From assembly GCF_002741035.1 (NCBI RefSeq), contig NZ_CP016808.1, positions 5,690,501 through 5,754,500 of the forward strand: a stretch of DNA of 64,000 nucleotides, given 5' to 3'. Shown one piece after another: positions 18,279-26,732 of the stretch. This DNA comes from Paenibacillus sp. BIHB 4019. GTDB taxonomy: Bacteria > Bacillota > Bacilli > Paenibacillales > Paenibacillaceae. How positions within the stretch are numbered: position 1 is the stretch's first letter; each line of letters begins with the position of its first letter. The position numbers and the translations under genes are program-made. The notes under the pieces are model-generated. The model did no database searches. It was not told the origin of the DNA and worked only from the letters and a program-made list of their open reading frames with translations.

Positions 18279-19247
18279 ATGAGAAAATGGGCTAGACGGT
18301 TAGGGAAGACAGTGGTTTTTGGATTGCTTGCTATCGTTGTGCTAATGGGAGCAGGAGCCGTATATGAACAAGCAAGCATCCGAAATGATTTGAAATCTTA
18401 TACACCTAGCGGTAAGCTGTACAAGGTTCATGGGGAAAACATGCATGTATATACGGGCGGCCAAGGGGATGTTACCGTTGTGTTTGCCTCCGGTTGGGGC
18501 ACCGCCAATCCTTATGTGGATTTTTCTCCGCTATATGAGAGGCTCGCGCCTCATGTGAAATTCGCCGTTTACGACAGATTTGGTTATGGGTACAGTGATA
18601 CGACAAATAAAAAGCGTGACATCGATACGATAACGGATGAAATTCACGAATTGCTGGAGACATCTGGTCAAAAGCCGCCTTACCTGCTTGTGGCACATTC
18701 GTTGGGATCGCTGGAAACGATTCGGTATGCACAGAAATACCCGGATGAAGTTCAAGGTATTGTGATGATAGATGGCGGAAGTCCGGAATATTATTACAAG
18801 GATTCTGAAAAGCCAGTAAGTAGCGGTCTCAATAAGCTCCTGATCAAAACGGGTGTGATTCGATTGCTATTTCAATCCGACAGCGTTATCGAAAACTCGC
18901 TTGCTATTCGCAACGGATTGAAGTACGTGTCCGAAGACTTAAAGAAGATTGATCATACCGCATCGTTGCTCAAGCTTGAAAATGCCAATATAGAGGACGA
19001 GCTGCTGCGTTCGCAGGTTAATGCAAAGGTCGTTTTGGATGCGAAACAGCCGTTTCCTTTTCCGCTTACCATATTGACGGCTGATTATTTTGGGGCGAGC
19101 GAAGAGCTCTGGACCAAAACCCAAGCAGCCTTTGCATCCTGGTCCTTGCAGCCAAAGCAAATCATTGTTCAAGACACCGAGCACTACATTCATCAATACC
19201 AGCCAGATCTTGTTGCAGAAGAAATATTGGCTTTGGCTAAGCGCTAG
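18279..19247 (+). CDS. Membrane-anchored alpha/beta hydrolase
   Basis: 322 residues: an N-terminal membrane anchor (VVFGLLAIVVLMGAGAV) and an alpha/beta-hydrolase domain. The oxyanion region is VFASGWGTANPY, the nucleophile elbow AHSLGS puts Ser at residue 141, and a late His lies in DTEHYIHQYQPD. An upstream in-frame ATG-like start at 18237 is not supported; GGGGAG at 18265-18270 precedes the ATG at 18279 by 8 bases. A TATAAT -10 lies at 18246-18251. Monocistronic, with terminators on both sides. Substrate unknown; esterase, lipase or peptidase (proline-iminopeptidase-like) are all possible. Confidence 0.8.
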   Translation: MRKWARRLGKTVVFGLLAIVVLMGAGAVYEQASIRNDLKSYTPSGKLYKVHGENMHVYTGGQGDVTVVFASGWGTANPYVDFSPLYERLAPHVKFAVYDRFGYGYSDTTNKKRDIDTITDEIHELLETSGQKPPYLLVAHSLGSLETIRYAQKYPDEVQGIVMIDGGSPEYYYKDSEKPVSSGLNKLLIKTGVIRLLFQSDSVIENSLAIRNGLKYVSEDLKKIDHTASLLKLENANIEDELLRSQVNAKVVLDAKQPFPFPLTILTADYFGASEELWTKTQAAFASWSLQPKQIIVQDTEHYIHQYQPDLVAEEILALAKR

Positions 19248-19261
19248 ACCATTAAAAAGGA

Positions 19262-19291
19262 GATGGCCCTGGTTCGGGCCATCTTCTTTTT
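19262..19291 (+). terminator. Terminator after the alpha/beta hydrolase
   Basis: GATGGCCC at 19262-19269 pairs perfectly with GGGCCATC at 19276-19283, 6-base loop, then TTCTTTTT. It begins 15 bases after the hydrolase stop codon. Confidence 0.85.
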
Positions 19292-19330
19292 GGCATGTGT
19301 ACTGTATCGCGAGGCTTCTTGATACTCGAT

Positions 19331-20266
19331 CTATGCCTTGAAAATATCGTCGATTACCTCAATCTCCCGGCTTGTTAACTGAGTTTCCAGCGTCAATAAA
19401 TTGTTGGTCACTTGCCCGGCATTTTTGGCACCTGGAATAAGGACCTGAATGGCCTCTCTCGTTAAGTACCAAGCAAGCACAACATGGGCAACCTCGACTC
19501 CTTTAGCTTTAGCGATTTTCTGAACTTGTTCAACCTTTTCCAAATTTCTCAGAAATGCCTCACCTTTGAAATAAGGAAGGCTTGTCCGAAAATCATTGAA
19601 GGTTGAATCCTTCGTATATTTGCCGGCAAGAAGTCCGGATGCAAGAGGGAAGTACGGGATAAAGGTAATTTGATTGTCGATCGTATAAGGAAAGTAGTCC
19701 GACTCTGCTTTCCGGTTCAGCAGATTGTATTCCCCTTGGAACACGTCGACGTATTGATCCTTGTTGGCAACATGTAACTGATCCAGTGAAAAATTGGACA
19801 AGCCAATTGACCGAATTTTACCTTCATCCTTTAATTGCTTCAAAGCCCCAATTGCTTCATCTTTAGGCGTATGTTGATCAGGATAATGAATATACAGAAG
19901 GTCGATATAATCGGTTTGCAGCCTTTTCAAGCTTTTCTCGGCTTCTTCGCGCAAGAAGGCAGGCGAGTTGTCCATCACCAATTTGCCGTCTGCGAATTTT
20001 GGCGATACCTTTGTTGCTATTACGACCTTCGAACGATCTCCAATCTCTTTGACTACCTCGCCAATCAATTCCTCGGAGCGTCCATTGCCATATAAGTAAG
20101 CCGTGTCCAGCATGTTAATGCCGTTTTCGATAGCCGTGCGGACTAGGTGCTTGCCTTCTTGTTCATCCGTGCCGGGAAAAAGATTATGAGCGCCAACGGC
20201 ATTCGTGCCGAGTCCGATTGGATTGACGTAAACCTCTGATTTTCCAAGCTGTACGCGATTTTTCAT
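19331..20266 (-). CDS. Aldo/keto reductase
   Basis: 311 residues of the AKR barrel fold: active-site Asp and Tyr in MLDTAYLYGNGRSEELIG, Lys in KVVIATKVSP, and His in LLYIHYPDQHTP, the full tetrad. The late part (LIPGAKNAGQVTNNL) carries the NADP-binding loop. It resembles YccK/IolS-type reductases of Bacillus. The SD GAAGG lies about 7 bases ahead of the ATG. It follows the IclR-type gene by 18 bases on the same strand, so the two are likely one operon and the IclR protein probably controls it. Substrate not predictable. Confidence 0.87.
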   Translation of the reverse strand: MKNRVQLGKSEVYVNPIGLGTNAVGAHNLFPGTDEQEGKHLVRTAIENGINMLDTAYLYGNGRSEELIGEVVKEIGDRSKVVIATKVSPKFADGKLVMDNSPAFLREEAEKSLKRLQTDYIDLLYIHYPDQHTPKDEAIGALKQLKDEGKIRSIGLSNFSLDQLHVANKDQYVDVFQGEYNLLNRKAESDYFPYTIDNQITFIPYFPLASGLLAGKYTKDSTFNDFRTSLPYFKGEAFLRNLEKVEQVQKIAKAKGVEVAHVVLAWYLTREAIQVLIPGAKNAGQVTNNLLTLETQLTSREIEVIDDIFKA

Positions 20267-20284
20267 AGGAATACCTTCTTTCTT

Positions 20285-21046
20285 TTAACAATTGGAGCAG
20301 CGATTAAGCTCTTGCGTTACTTTTTGGCTTGCCTCAATGACATGGCGTGTTAAGCCTTTTACGATCTTTTTTGGCATGTTCTCGATGGAATCGGCAATTG
20401 AAATGGAGGCAATGACCTCACCGGCTTTAAACACCGGCGAAGCAATACAATGTATGCCTTCAATAAAATCCTGATAGTCGCCAGCAAATTGCTGCTGTTT
20501 AATGACGTCCAAATGGCAGAGGAGCAAGTCGACCTCCATAAACGCCTTTTCCGCTTCCTTGCCCAAAGCGAGCCGTGAAATATATTGAAGCCGATCTTCC
20601 GCTGCCATATGGGCTAAGAAAACTTTGCCTAATGCCGTTTGATGCATCGGATGGAGGCCGATAGAATCGACATTGACCATTTGCTCCGCTTGCGCATCAT
20701 AAACCTTTCGGGAGATTACGCCATCCTCATGCAGTATGCCTACAAATACATCTCTGCCGGTGCTTGTCCCTAATTGCTGCAAAATTTGCGAAACGGACCA
20801 GTGAACAGAACGATCACTTGCTGAACCCGTCGTGGAAACCCGCGAATGAAGCTCATAGTATTTATCCCGTTTGACAATATATTTCGCTTCTTCAAGCGTA
20901 TGCAATAGGCGAAACACGGTCGTTTTATTCATATTAAGCCGTTTGGAGATGTCCGTTAACGACAAACGAAAGTTCTCCTGCAGTAAATCTAGAATTTGAA
21001 GGCCTTTCTTTAAACTGGATACCTCATATCCGGATATGATTATCAC
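20285..21046 (-). CDS. IclR-family transcriptional regulator
   Basis: 253 residues: an N-terminal winged helix (SSLKKGLQILDLLQENFRLS, LTDISKRLNMNKTTVFRLLH) and a C-terminal IclR effector domain (HPMHQTALGKVFLAHM, GIHCIASPVFKAGEVIASIS). Such regulators usually respond to aromatic or sugar-acid metabolites. It is followed by an aldo/keto reductase in the same transcription unit. The start is uncertain: the frame begins at a GTG (21046) that is itself part of the only good SD-like run, GAGGTGAT, so a non-standard start a few codons later is conceivable. Confidence 0.85.
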   Translation of the reverse strand: MIIISGYEVSSLKKGLQILDLLQENFRLSLTDISKRLNMNKTTVFRLLHTLEEAKYIVKRDKYYELHSRVSTTGSASDRSVHWSVSQILQQLGTSTGRDVFVGILHEDGVISRKVYDAQAEQMVNVDSIGLHPMHQTALGKVFLAHMAAEDRLQYISRLALGKEAEKAFMEVDLLLCHLDVIKQQQFAGDYQDFIEGIHCIASPVFKAGEVIASISIADSIENMPKKIVKGLTRHVIEASQKVTQELNRCSNC

Positions 21047-21264
21047 CTCAGTTTCAAATTAAGTTTAAAATAGTTGCAGCTCGTGAGCAATGAACGTTTG
21101 TTTTGTTTCACAATGTGAAATTTAGTCGCTATCCGAACCGTTCCGAACATCAGTGTATGAAGGAGAAATGGCATCACGAAGCAGGAAGAATAGGACAATT
21201 CCCATTTACTTGTAGTATAATGGTTACTTCAATAAGAGATGGAAAATAGGAAAAGAGGGACCGA

Positions 21265-21939
21265 ATGCTTACTATACTGGTTGCTGACGACGATGCGAAC
21301 ATTCGCGAACTTGTCTGTTTATTTCTACGCAACGACGGATTCGCAACAGTTGAAGCTGCGGATGGCAAGGAAGCACTGGCCGTCTACGCCTCGACGCATG
21401 TCGATCTTGTTGTACTCGATATTATGATGCCGATAATGGATGGCTGGACGTTATGCAAGGAGCTCAGAAGAGCCAATCCTGATCTGCCGTTGCTTATGCT
21501 GACTGCACGAGGCGAAACATGGGAGAAAGTGAAGGGGTTCGAGCTTGGGACGGACGATTATTTGACGAAACCATTTGATCCGTTGGAGTTGACGGTACGG
21601 GTTAGGGCCTTGCTGAAACGGTACCGGATTGGCTCCACGCAGACGATCCAGTTCGGCAACGTCATTCTTGACCGGCAGTCCTATAAGGTAATGAGAGGGA
21701 GCGAGTCGCTCACTTTGCCGCTCAAGGAGTTCGAATTGCTGTATAAGCTTGCTGGAACTCCCGGACAAGTGTATACGCGGGAGCAGTTGATCGATCAAAT
21801 TTGGGGGATCAATTACGCTGGAGATGATCGAACGATAGACGTACATATTAAACGCCTGCGCGAACGGTTCGGGACTACACCGGAATTTCGTATCGAGACG
21901 GTGCGCGGACTTGGCTACCGGCTTGAGGTTTATGAATGA
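21265..21939 (+). CDS. Orphan OmpR-family response regulator, HssR-like
   Basis: 224 residues: receiver domain with acidic pocket DDD near residue 8, phospho-acceptor Asp52 in VVLDIMMPIMDG, Thr in MLTARGE and Lys in YLTKPFDP; then an OmpR winged helix (LPLKEFELLYKLAGTPGQVYTREQLIDQIWG and RTIDVHIKRLRER). The DNA-binding half reads much like remembered HssR sequences (heme-responsive), but no histidine kinase or HrtAB exporter follows; a strong terminator lies 10 bases after the stop. Either its kinase is elsewhere or it was lost. The HssR comparison is from memory. Confidence 0.85.
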   Translation: MLTILVADDDANIRELVCLFLRNDGFATVEAADGKEALAVYASTHVDLVVLDIMMPIMDGWTLCKELRRANPDLPLLMLTARGETWEKVKGFELGTDDYLTKPFDPLELTVRVRALLKRYRIGSTQTIQFGNVILDRQSYKVMRGSESLTLPLKEFELLYKLAGTPGQVYTREQLIDQIWGINYAGDDRTIDVHIKRLRERFGTTPEFRIETVRGLGYRLEVYE

Positions 21940-21949
21940 TCAGCTCCTT

Positions 21950-21990
21950 ATAAGCTCTTGTCCCGATTAAGGACAAGAGCTTATTTTTTA
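21950..21990 (+). terminator. Terminator after the orphan response regulator
   Basis: A perfect 14-bp stem (21950-21963 with 21971-21984), 7-base loop, followed by TTTTTTA. It also could act on the convergent dehydrogenase gene from the other side. Confidence 0.88.
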
Positions 21991-22033
21991 ATGGATTTTT
22001 ATTCGGCAAGCTCCGGCGATTGATGGATAGTTT

Positions 22034-23053
22034 TTATGTTAAATCTACAACTACTTTAACCGTACCTTTAGCTTCAATGGCTTTAGTAAAGGCTTCCTGA
22101 ATATCATCCAGCTTATAAACCTGCGTAATAAGGGTGGACAGCTCATTTTTAAAGCTTGAAAGATGCTGGACCACCTTGGAAAAATCCTCATGTGTATACC
22201 CGCTGGAGCCTTTAAGCTGTACTTCTTTGGACATGACCTGCTGCAAGCTAATCGGCACATCGGTTTTATAAACGGCAATAATTGAAATTCTGGCTTTAGG
22301 CTTCACGATTTTCATGATAGCTTCAAACAAAACGGGAGCACCCGCCGCATCTATAAATACGTCTACATTTGGTACTTCAACACCATAAACGTTCACAGTG
22401 CCAAAATGTCCAGCCAATCCCTCTGCAAGTGTCGTTTCTGACGTATTGACGGTTAATGCCCCTAATCCGGCGGCTTTGGACAATCGCCATTCGTCAATGT
22501 CGACCACACAGACGTGCTTCATGCCTTCAGCAATCAAGCTGGCTGCAGCGAGAAGACCGATAGGGCCTCCACCCATAACGACAATCCGATCTTCAGGCTG
22601 AGGGTTTGCGCTGAAAGCGCCGTGCCGTCCGACGCTCATCGGTTCGATCAGTGAAGCTACCTCTACGGGAACGCTTTTATCTATTTCATATAAGTTATAG
22701 TTAAGTTCAGCTTCTTCTATTAAGACATACTGTGAAAATCCGGAACACTCCAGCGATTTGCGTCTCCCGACTTTTTTGGCTGTAATCGGGTTAATGCCTA
22801 CACGCATTCCCATTTCGATCTGGGAAGAAACTTCGGACCCTATTTCCACCACATCGCCGACCATTTCATGTCCAAATTCCGAACCAAGAGTAATTCCCAT
22901 ATTGCCTGCACCGACTTTGACAATATTAATATCAGTACCGCATATGCCGCCACGCAGATTTCTTACGAGAACATCCTTTGGGCCTACAGCAGGAATCGCT
23001 TTTTCTTCAACTCGAATGTCATTTTTGCCAGAATAGATCGCTGCCTTCATCAT
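22034..23053 (-). CDS. Zinc-type medium-chain alcohol dehydrogenase
   Basis: 339 residues of the MDR family: catalytic-zinc ligands in GGICGTD and GSEFGHE with the Glu following, IEPMSVGRH, and a Rossmann nucleotide-binding motif VVMGGGPIGLLAA near residue 159. It resembles sorbitol/threonine/butanediol-type dehydrogenases. The usual four-Cys structural-zinc lobe is missing: the segment where it would lie reads ITAKKVGRRKSLECSGFSQYV with one Cys. ATG codons at 23053 and 23050 both follow a GAGGAG SD. It is divergent from the two-component pair, sharing a 296-base intergenic region. Substrate unknown. Confidence 0.83.
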   Translation of the reverse strand: MMKAAIYSGKNDIRVEEKAIPAVGPKDVLVRNLRGGICGTDINIVKVGAGNMGITLGSEFGHEMVGDVVEIGSEVSSQIEMGMRVGINPITAKKVGRRKSLECSGFSQYVLIEEAELNYNLYEIDKSVPVEVASLIEPMSVGRHGAFSANPQPEDRIVVMGGGPIGLLAAASLIAEGMKHVCVVDIDEWRLSKAAGLGALTVNTSETTLAEGLAGHFGTVNVYGVEVPNVDVFIDAAGAPVLFEAIMKIVKPKARISIIAVYKTDVPISLQQVMSKEVQLKGSSGYTHEDFSKVVQHLSSFKNELSTLITQVYKLDDIQEAFTKAIEAKGTVKVVVDLT

Positions 23054-23136
23054 GTACCTTCACTCCTCATAGATGATAATCGTTCAACCGTTTTTTCGCA
23101 TCTGCTAAGCCGTAATCGGATAAACTAAATCCTTTC

Positions 23137-23162
23137 AACAGATTCCAATAACAGATTCCAAT
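23137..23162. repeat. Exact 13-bp tandem repeat in a divergent promoter region
   Basis: AACAGATTCCAAT occurs twice back to back (23137-23149 and 23150-23162) in the region between the dehydrogenase and the response-regulator gene. Spacing of 13 bp differs from the 10-11 bp of most OmpR sites. It may be a regulator site or a chance slippage product. Confidence 0.6.
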
Positions 23163-23349
23163 GATCGATTGGATGGCCTAATCATGCAATAATAATGTTT
23201 CAAAGTTGTTAAAATAATGTTTATGAGATATTAATCATGCGTATAAGGACGATTCAAACCAAATGTTGCTTCGCATTAAGGCTTAGCTTAAACAATTTTT
23301 TAACAACTATTTATTATGATGATACTAATGCGTCAGAAAGGATGTTTTT

Positions 23350-24021
23350 ATGATCAATATACTTGTAGTGGAGGACGATACAAAGCTTAACCAAATTTTT
23401 TGCGCTTATTTGTCCAAAAATGGTTACAATGCTAAAGGTTGTCTGAACCCGCGTGAAGCTTATGATTTAATGTATAACCATATCTATGACCTTCTCATTT
23501 CCGATGTGATGATGCCGGAGATCGACGGTTTTGAATTTGCAGAGACAATAAGGGGGATCAATAAGACCATCCCGATTCTTTTTGTGACTGCCCGTGATGA
23601 TATATCCTCCAAACAAAAAGGTTTTTTTGCCGGCATTGACGATTACATGGTTAAACCGATTGATTTGGATGAACTGGTTTTGCGAGTGGGTGCCCTGCTT
23701 CGAAGGGCGAATATCGCCCATGAAAAAAAACTGAGGGTAGGAAGCCTGTTGATGGACGCAGACGACATGACCGCTGCAGTAGACGGCAAGGAAGTACCTG
23801 TGACGGTTCGAGAATTCAACATTCTGTACAAAATGCTTTCCTATCCCAAACATACCTTTTCGCGTGCCCAGCTTATGGACGAGTTCTGGGGCATTGAAAG
23901 TCAAACTAGCCTGCGCGCTGTGGACGTATATATTGTCAAGCTTCGGGACAAGTTTTCCTGCTGTGAAGGCTTCAAAATTATGACCGTGCATGGGCTAGGC
24001 TACAAGGCAGTGCTGCAATGA
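23350..24021 (+). CDS. OmpR-family response regulator
   Basis: 223 residues: receiver domain (ILVVEDDTKLN, Asp52 in LISDVMMPEIDG, Thr in FVTARDD, Lys in YMVKPIDL) and winged-helix DNA-binding domain (TVREFNILYKMLSYPKHTFSRAQLMDEFWG). It overlaps the next gene by four bases (ATGA), the classic RR-HK arrangement. The SD GAAAGGA lies about 8 bases upstream of the ATG. The signal and targets are unknown; the neighbouring divergent dehydrogenase is a possible target because they share an intergenic region. Confidence 0.92.
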   Translation: MINILVVEDDTKLNQIFCAYLSKNGYNAKGCLNPREAYDLMYNHIYDLLISDVMMPEIDGFEFAETIRGINKTIPILFVTARDDISSKQKGFFAGIDDYMVKPIDLDELVLRVGALLRRANIAHEKKLRVGSLLMDADDMTAAVDGKEVPVTVREFNILYKMLSYPKHTFSRAQLMDEFWGIESQTSLRAVDVYIVKLRDKFSCCEGFKIMTVHGLGYKAVLQ

Positions 24022-25085
24022 ATAAGAAACAGAAACCAGATGCGAGAATGAAGTCACCGCTTTTTTCATGGAAAGAGTTTGTGGTCACTTATTTATTGTT
24101 GTCTACGCTGACTGCGGGACAAGCGCTAATCTATGATGCTTATCAGCCAATCGAACATGTGCCGTGGCCGTACATTTTCGGAATCTCGGGCTATTGGATT
24201 ATCGTCAGCCTTATTTTTTGCCTCGTTACTGCAAGGCAGAAGTACAAATCCTTTGACAAGCCCATGCGAAAACTCAGCGAGGCGGCCAAGCAGGTATCAG
24301 AAGGAGACTTTTCGGTCTATCTCGAACCGATTCACAGAGCGGATAAGAAGGACTACGTAGATGTAATGTTCGAGGATTTCAACAAGATGGTCGAGGAACT
24401 GAACAGCATTGAAACGCTGAAAAACGACTTCATTTCCAATGTATCCCATGAAATCAAGACACCGTTGTCCGTCATTCACGGTTACGCTACGGCACTGCAG
24501 CAGGATGATTTGCCGCCTGAGCTGCGGAAGGATTATACGGCTACCATCATTTCTTCTACCAATAAGCTAGCAACACTTGTCGTCAACATCCTTAAGCTGA
24601 ACAAATTGGAAAATCAGGAGATCGTGCCTGTTGCCGAGCCCTACGATCTGTGCAGGCAGCTATGCGATTGCGCGCTATACTTTGAAAATGCTTGGGAAGA
24701 AAAAAAGATCGCATTTATGGTGGATATAGAGGATCGTGCCATCATTCGCGCTGAAGAGAGCATGCTGGAGATCGTGTGGCATAACCTTTTTTCCAATGCT
24801 TTAAAATTCACCGCTCCCGGGGGAACGATTACCCTAAAGCAAATTTCGGATGAGCATGCGATCACGGTCATGGTATCAGACACAGGCTGCGGGATGGACG
24901 AGGAAACGATGAAGCATATTTTTGATAAATTTTATCAAGGCGATCCTTCCCATCATGCGGAGGGGAATGGCCTCGGTCTTGCTCTTTCGCTCCGCGTAAT
25001 TGAATTGGTAGGCGGTGTCATTTCGGTTAAGAGCGAGCCTGGAGAGGGTACAACCTTTACAGTCCAATTAAAAATTGATAAGTAA
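24018..25085 (+). CDS. Sensor histidine kinase with minimal extracytoplasmic loop
   Basis: 355 residues. Two membrane helices (around residues 17-38 and 51-72) enclose only about a dozen residues, so there is essentially no external sensor domain; kinases of this build often sense within the membrane or through an accessory transporter. A HAMP segment follows, then HisKA with His144 in NVSHEIKTPLSVIHGYATAL, and HATPase_c with the N box (WHNLFSNALKFT), G1 (DTGCGMD) and G2 (GNGLGLALS). Translationally coupled to the response regulator. A weak hairpin follows at 25101. Confidence 0.92.
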   Translation: MNKKQKPDARMKSPLFSWKEFVVTYLLLSTLTAGQALIYDAYQPIEHVPWPYIFGISGYWIIVSLIFCLVTARQKYKSFDKPMRKLSEAAKQVSEGDFSVYLEPIHRADKKDYVDVMFEDFNKMVEELNSIETLKNDFISNVSHEIKTPLSVIHGYATALQQDDLPPELRKDYTATIISSTNKLATLVVNILKLNKLENQEIVPVAEPYDLCRQLCDCALYFENAWEEKKIAFMVDIEDRAIIRAEESMLEIVWHNLFSNALKFTAPGGTITLKQISDEHAITVMVSDTGCGMDEETMKHIFDKFYQGDPSHHAEGNGLGLALSLRVIELVGGVISVKSEPGEGTTFTVQLKIDK

Positions 25086-25100
25086 TAGGTACGCAGCAGG

Positions 25101-25140
25101 GCAGCCTGGGTTCGAACAATCGAATTCAGGCTGCTTATTT
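25101..25140 (+). terminator. Possible terminator after the two-component pair
   Basis: GCAGCCTG at 25101-25108 pairs with CAGGCTGC at 25127-25134, with further partial pairing (TTCGA/TCGAA) inside, followed by TTATTTGGTTT, a poor T run. Confidence 0.5.
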
Positions 25141-25197
25141 GGTTTAACCGTATGGAAGCTGCAAGGGGGAGGGAGAAACGCTTGTTTTTGGCTAAAG

Positions 25198-25225
25198 TTG
25201 ACAAGAGGAGAGTTCTCCGTTTAAT
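25198..25225 (+). promoter_or_regulatory. Promoter of the P450 gene
   Basis: A perfect TTGACA (25198-25203), 16-base spacer and TTTAAT (25220-25225). The spacer holds a small palindrome GGAGA-GT-TCTCC (25207-25218). The large TetR-type operator at 25234-25265 lies immediately downstream, well placed to block transcription. Confidence 0.6.
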
Positions 25226-25233
25226 CTAAAGAA

Positions 25234-25265
25234 GAGATTAAGTGGAAAACTATCCACTTAATCTC
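25234..25265. promoter_or_regulatory. Probable TetR operator of the P450 gene
   Basis: A perfect inverted repeat with 13-bp arms (GAGATTAAGTGGA at 25234-25246 and TCCACTTAATCTC at 25253-25265) around a 6-bp centre. The core AAGTGGA-N6-TCCACTT recurs, with one change, upstream of the TetR gene at 27368. A further half site TCCGTTTAATCT lies at 25216-25227. This pairing of sites marks it as the operator of the neighbouring TetR protein. Confidence 0.7.
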
Positions 25266-25355
25266 AATAAAAGAGAGGAGCAGGATAACGTACGTCTGCA
25301 TTTTATATATTCCATTTTCAATAAAATAAAAGGCAGTAGCGAAAGGATGTTTAAG

Positions 25356-26618
25356 ATGAATTATTCCGATAATAGTGTAAGTGAAAAAGCAGCGCTTAGT
25401 CTGTTTAGTAGTGACAGTCCTGAAAACCCGTTTCCGATTTTCGCCCAGCTGCGTGAAACGGGAGCTGTCATTCCTATTACTGTACCCATGGGTGGCACAG
25501 ATCGCCAACAATGGTTGGTCACGCGAATGGAAGAAGTGTCACAGGTACTTAAGGATCATGCCCGCTTCACTGTAGACCCAGAAACGATCGGTGGCAGCAA
25601 CGAATTTAAAAAAGCCTTTATGGAAAACACAGATGCATCCGCTCCAGATACCTTTTTCACCGGAAAATCGATGCTTTCTGTCGATGATCCTGATCATCGG
25701 CGGTTACGCAGGCTAGTTTCCAAAGCCTTCACGCCCAAATACATGGAAAGCCTTCGGCCGCGTGTGCAGAAGATTGCGGATGAATTGCTGGATAAGGTGC
25801 AGGATCGCGGTGAGATGGACCTAGTCAGAGATTATGCTTATCCTTTACCGATTCACGTAATATCCGATATGCTTGGGGTACCTGAAGCAGACCGCTCGCA
25901 GATCCATGACTGGTCTAAAGCGATTTCACATGGTCTAGGTCTTGGTGTGCGCGCACCAGGAGTAGAGGAACATTTGCGCGCTTTCGGTGAATACACGGCG
26001 GAGCTTGTTGCTGACAAACGCAAGCATCCGGCTGATGACTTGATCAGCCAGTTAATCGCCATCGAAGAAGAGGGGGACAAGCTGAGTCAGCCAGAGTTGA
26101 TCTCCATGATTACCCTATTGATCTTTGCTGGCCATGAGACGACCTCAAATCTTATTGCCACAGGAACATTGATGCTGTTAGATCATCCGGAGCAGTTGGA
26201 GAAGCTCAAAGCTGATCTTAGTCTGGCTCCGTCCGCCTTCGAAGAGCTGCTTCGTTTCAATGGGCCAGCTACCATGTCGGGACCTCGCTTTGCAACGCAA
26301 GATATTGTACTTGCTGGTCAGCCGATTAAAAAGGGAGATATGCTGATTCCTTTATTGAAATCTGCAAACCGGGATGAATGCCCGTTCGCACAAGCAGAAG
26401 AACTGGATATAACTCGTACGATTAATCGCCATCTTGCCTTCGGTCATGGCATCCATTCCTGCTTGGGCGCGCCACTAGCTCGCGTAGAGGGAGACATTGC
26501 ATTTCAAACGCTGCTGAGACGGATGCCCAACCTGCGACTCAGCATTCCTCGGGAAGACATCTCCTGGCATTTCGCGCTGAGCTCACAGAGTTTAGCTGCC
26601 CTGCCAGTCGCTTTTTAA
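25356..26618 (+). CDS. Cytochrome P450
   Basis: A soluble bacterial P450 of 420 residues. The I-helix oxygen-binding motif AGHETT is at residues 258-263, the K-helix ExxR is E297 to R300 (FEELLRF), and the heme loop FGHGIHSCLG carries the thiolate Cys at residue 369. The frame opens at 25242, inside the operator, but CGAAAGG at 25340-25346 fits ATG 25356 with a 9-base spacing. It resembles CYP107/PksS-type enzymes that hydroxylate secondary metabolites. It is convergent with its TetR regulator and 1.3 kb upstream of the NRPS genes, so it may tailor that product, or act in detoxification. Confidence 0.92.
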   Translation: MNYSDNSVSEKAALSLFSSDSPENPFPIFAQLRETGAVIPITVPMGGTDRQQWLVTRMEEVSQVLKDHARFTVDPETIGGSNEFKKAFMENTDASAPDTFFTGKSMLSVDDPDHRRLRRLVSKAFTPKYMESLRPRVQKIADELLDKVQDRGEMDLVRDYAYPLPIHVISDMLGVPEADRSQIHDWSKAISHGLGLGVRAPGVEEHLRAFGEYTAELVADKRKHPADDLISQLIAIEEEGDKLSQPELISMITLLIFAGHETTSNLIATGTLMLLDHPEQLEKLKADLSLAPSAFEELLRFNGPATMSGPRFATQDIVLAGQPIKKGDMLIPLLKSANRDECPFAQAEELDITRTINRHLAFGHGIHSCLGAPLARVEGDIAFQTLLRRMPNLRLSIPREDISWHFALSSQSLAALPVAF

Positions 26619-26653
26619 GGAAAAGACGACAAAACATGGTTCATTTTTAAAAA

Positions 26654-26696
26654 AAGCCTAATTCAGGCGGCAGACTGCCGTCGATGAATTAGGCTT
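26654..26696 (-). terminator. Terminator between the convergent P450 and TetR genes
   Basis: A 12-bp perfect outer stem (AAGCCTAATTCA at 26654-26665 with its complement at 26685-26696) and an inner GGCGGCA/TGCCGTC pairing. On the minus strand it is followed by TTTTTTT, so it terminates the TetR transcript; it may also serve the P450 gene. Confidence 0.8.
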
Positions 26697-26704
26697 GTTC
26701 GTAT

Positions 26705-26732
26705 TAATGTGATGCATTTAATGTGATGCATT
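26705..26732. repeat. 14-bp tandem repeat at the TetR 3' end
   Basis: TAATGTGATGCATT occurs twice head to tail (26705-26718 and 26719-26732), the second copy overlapping the TetR stop codon. Each copy contains the palindrome ATGCAT. No function is suggested by the context. Confidence 0.6.
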
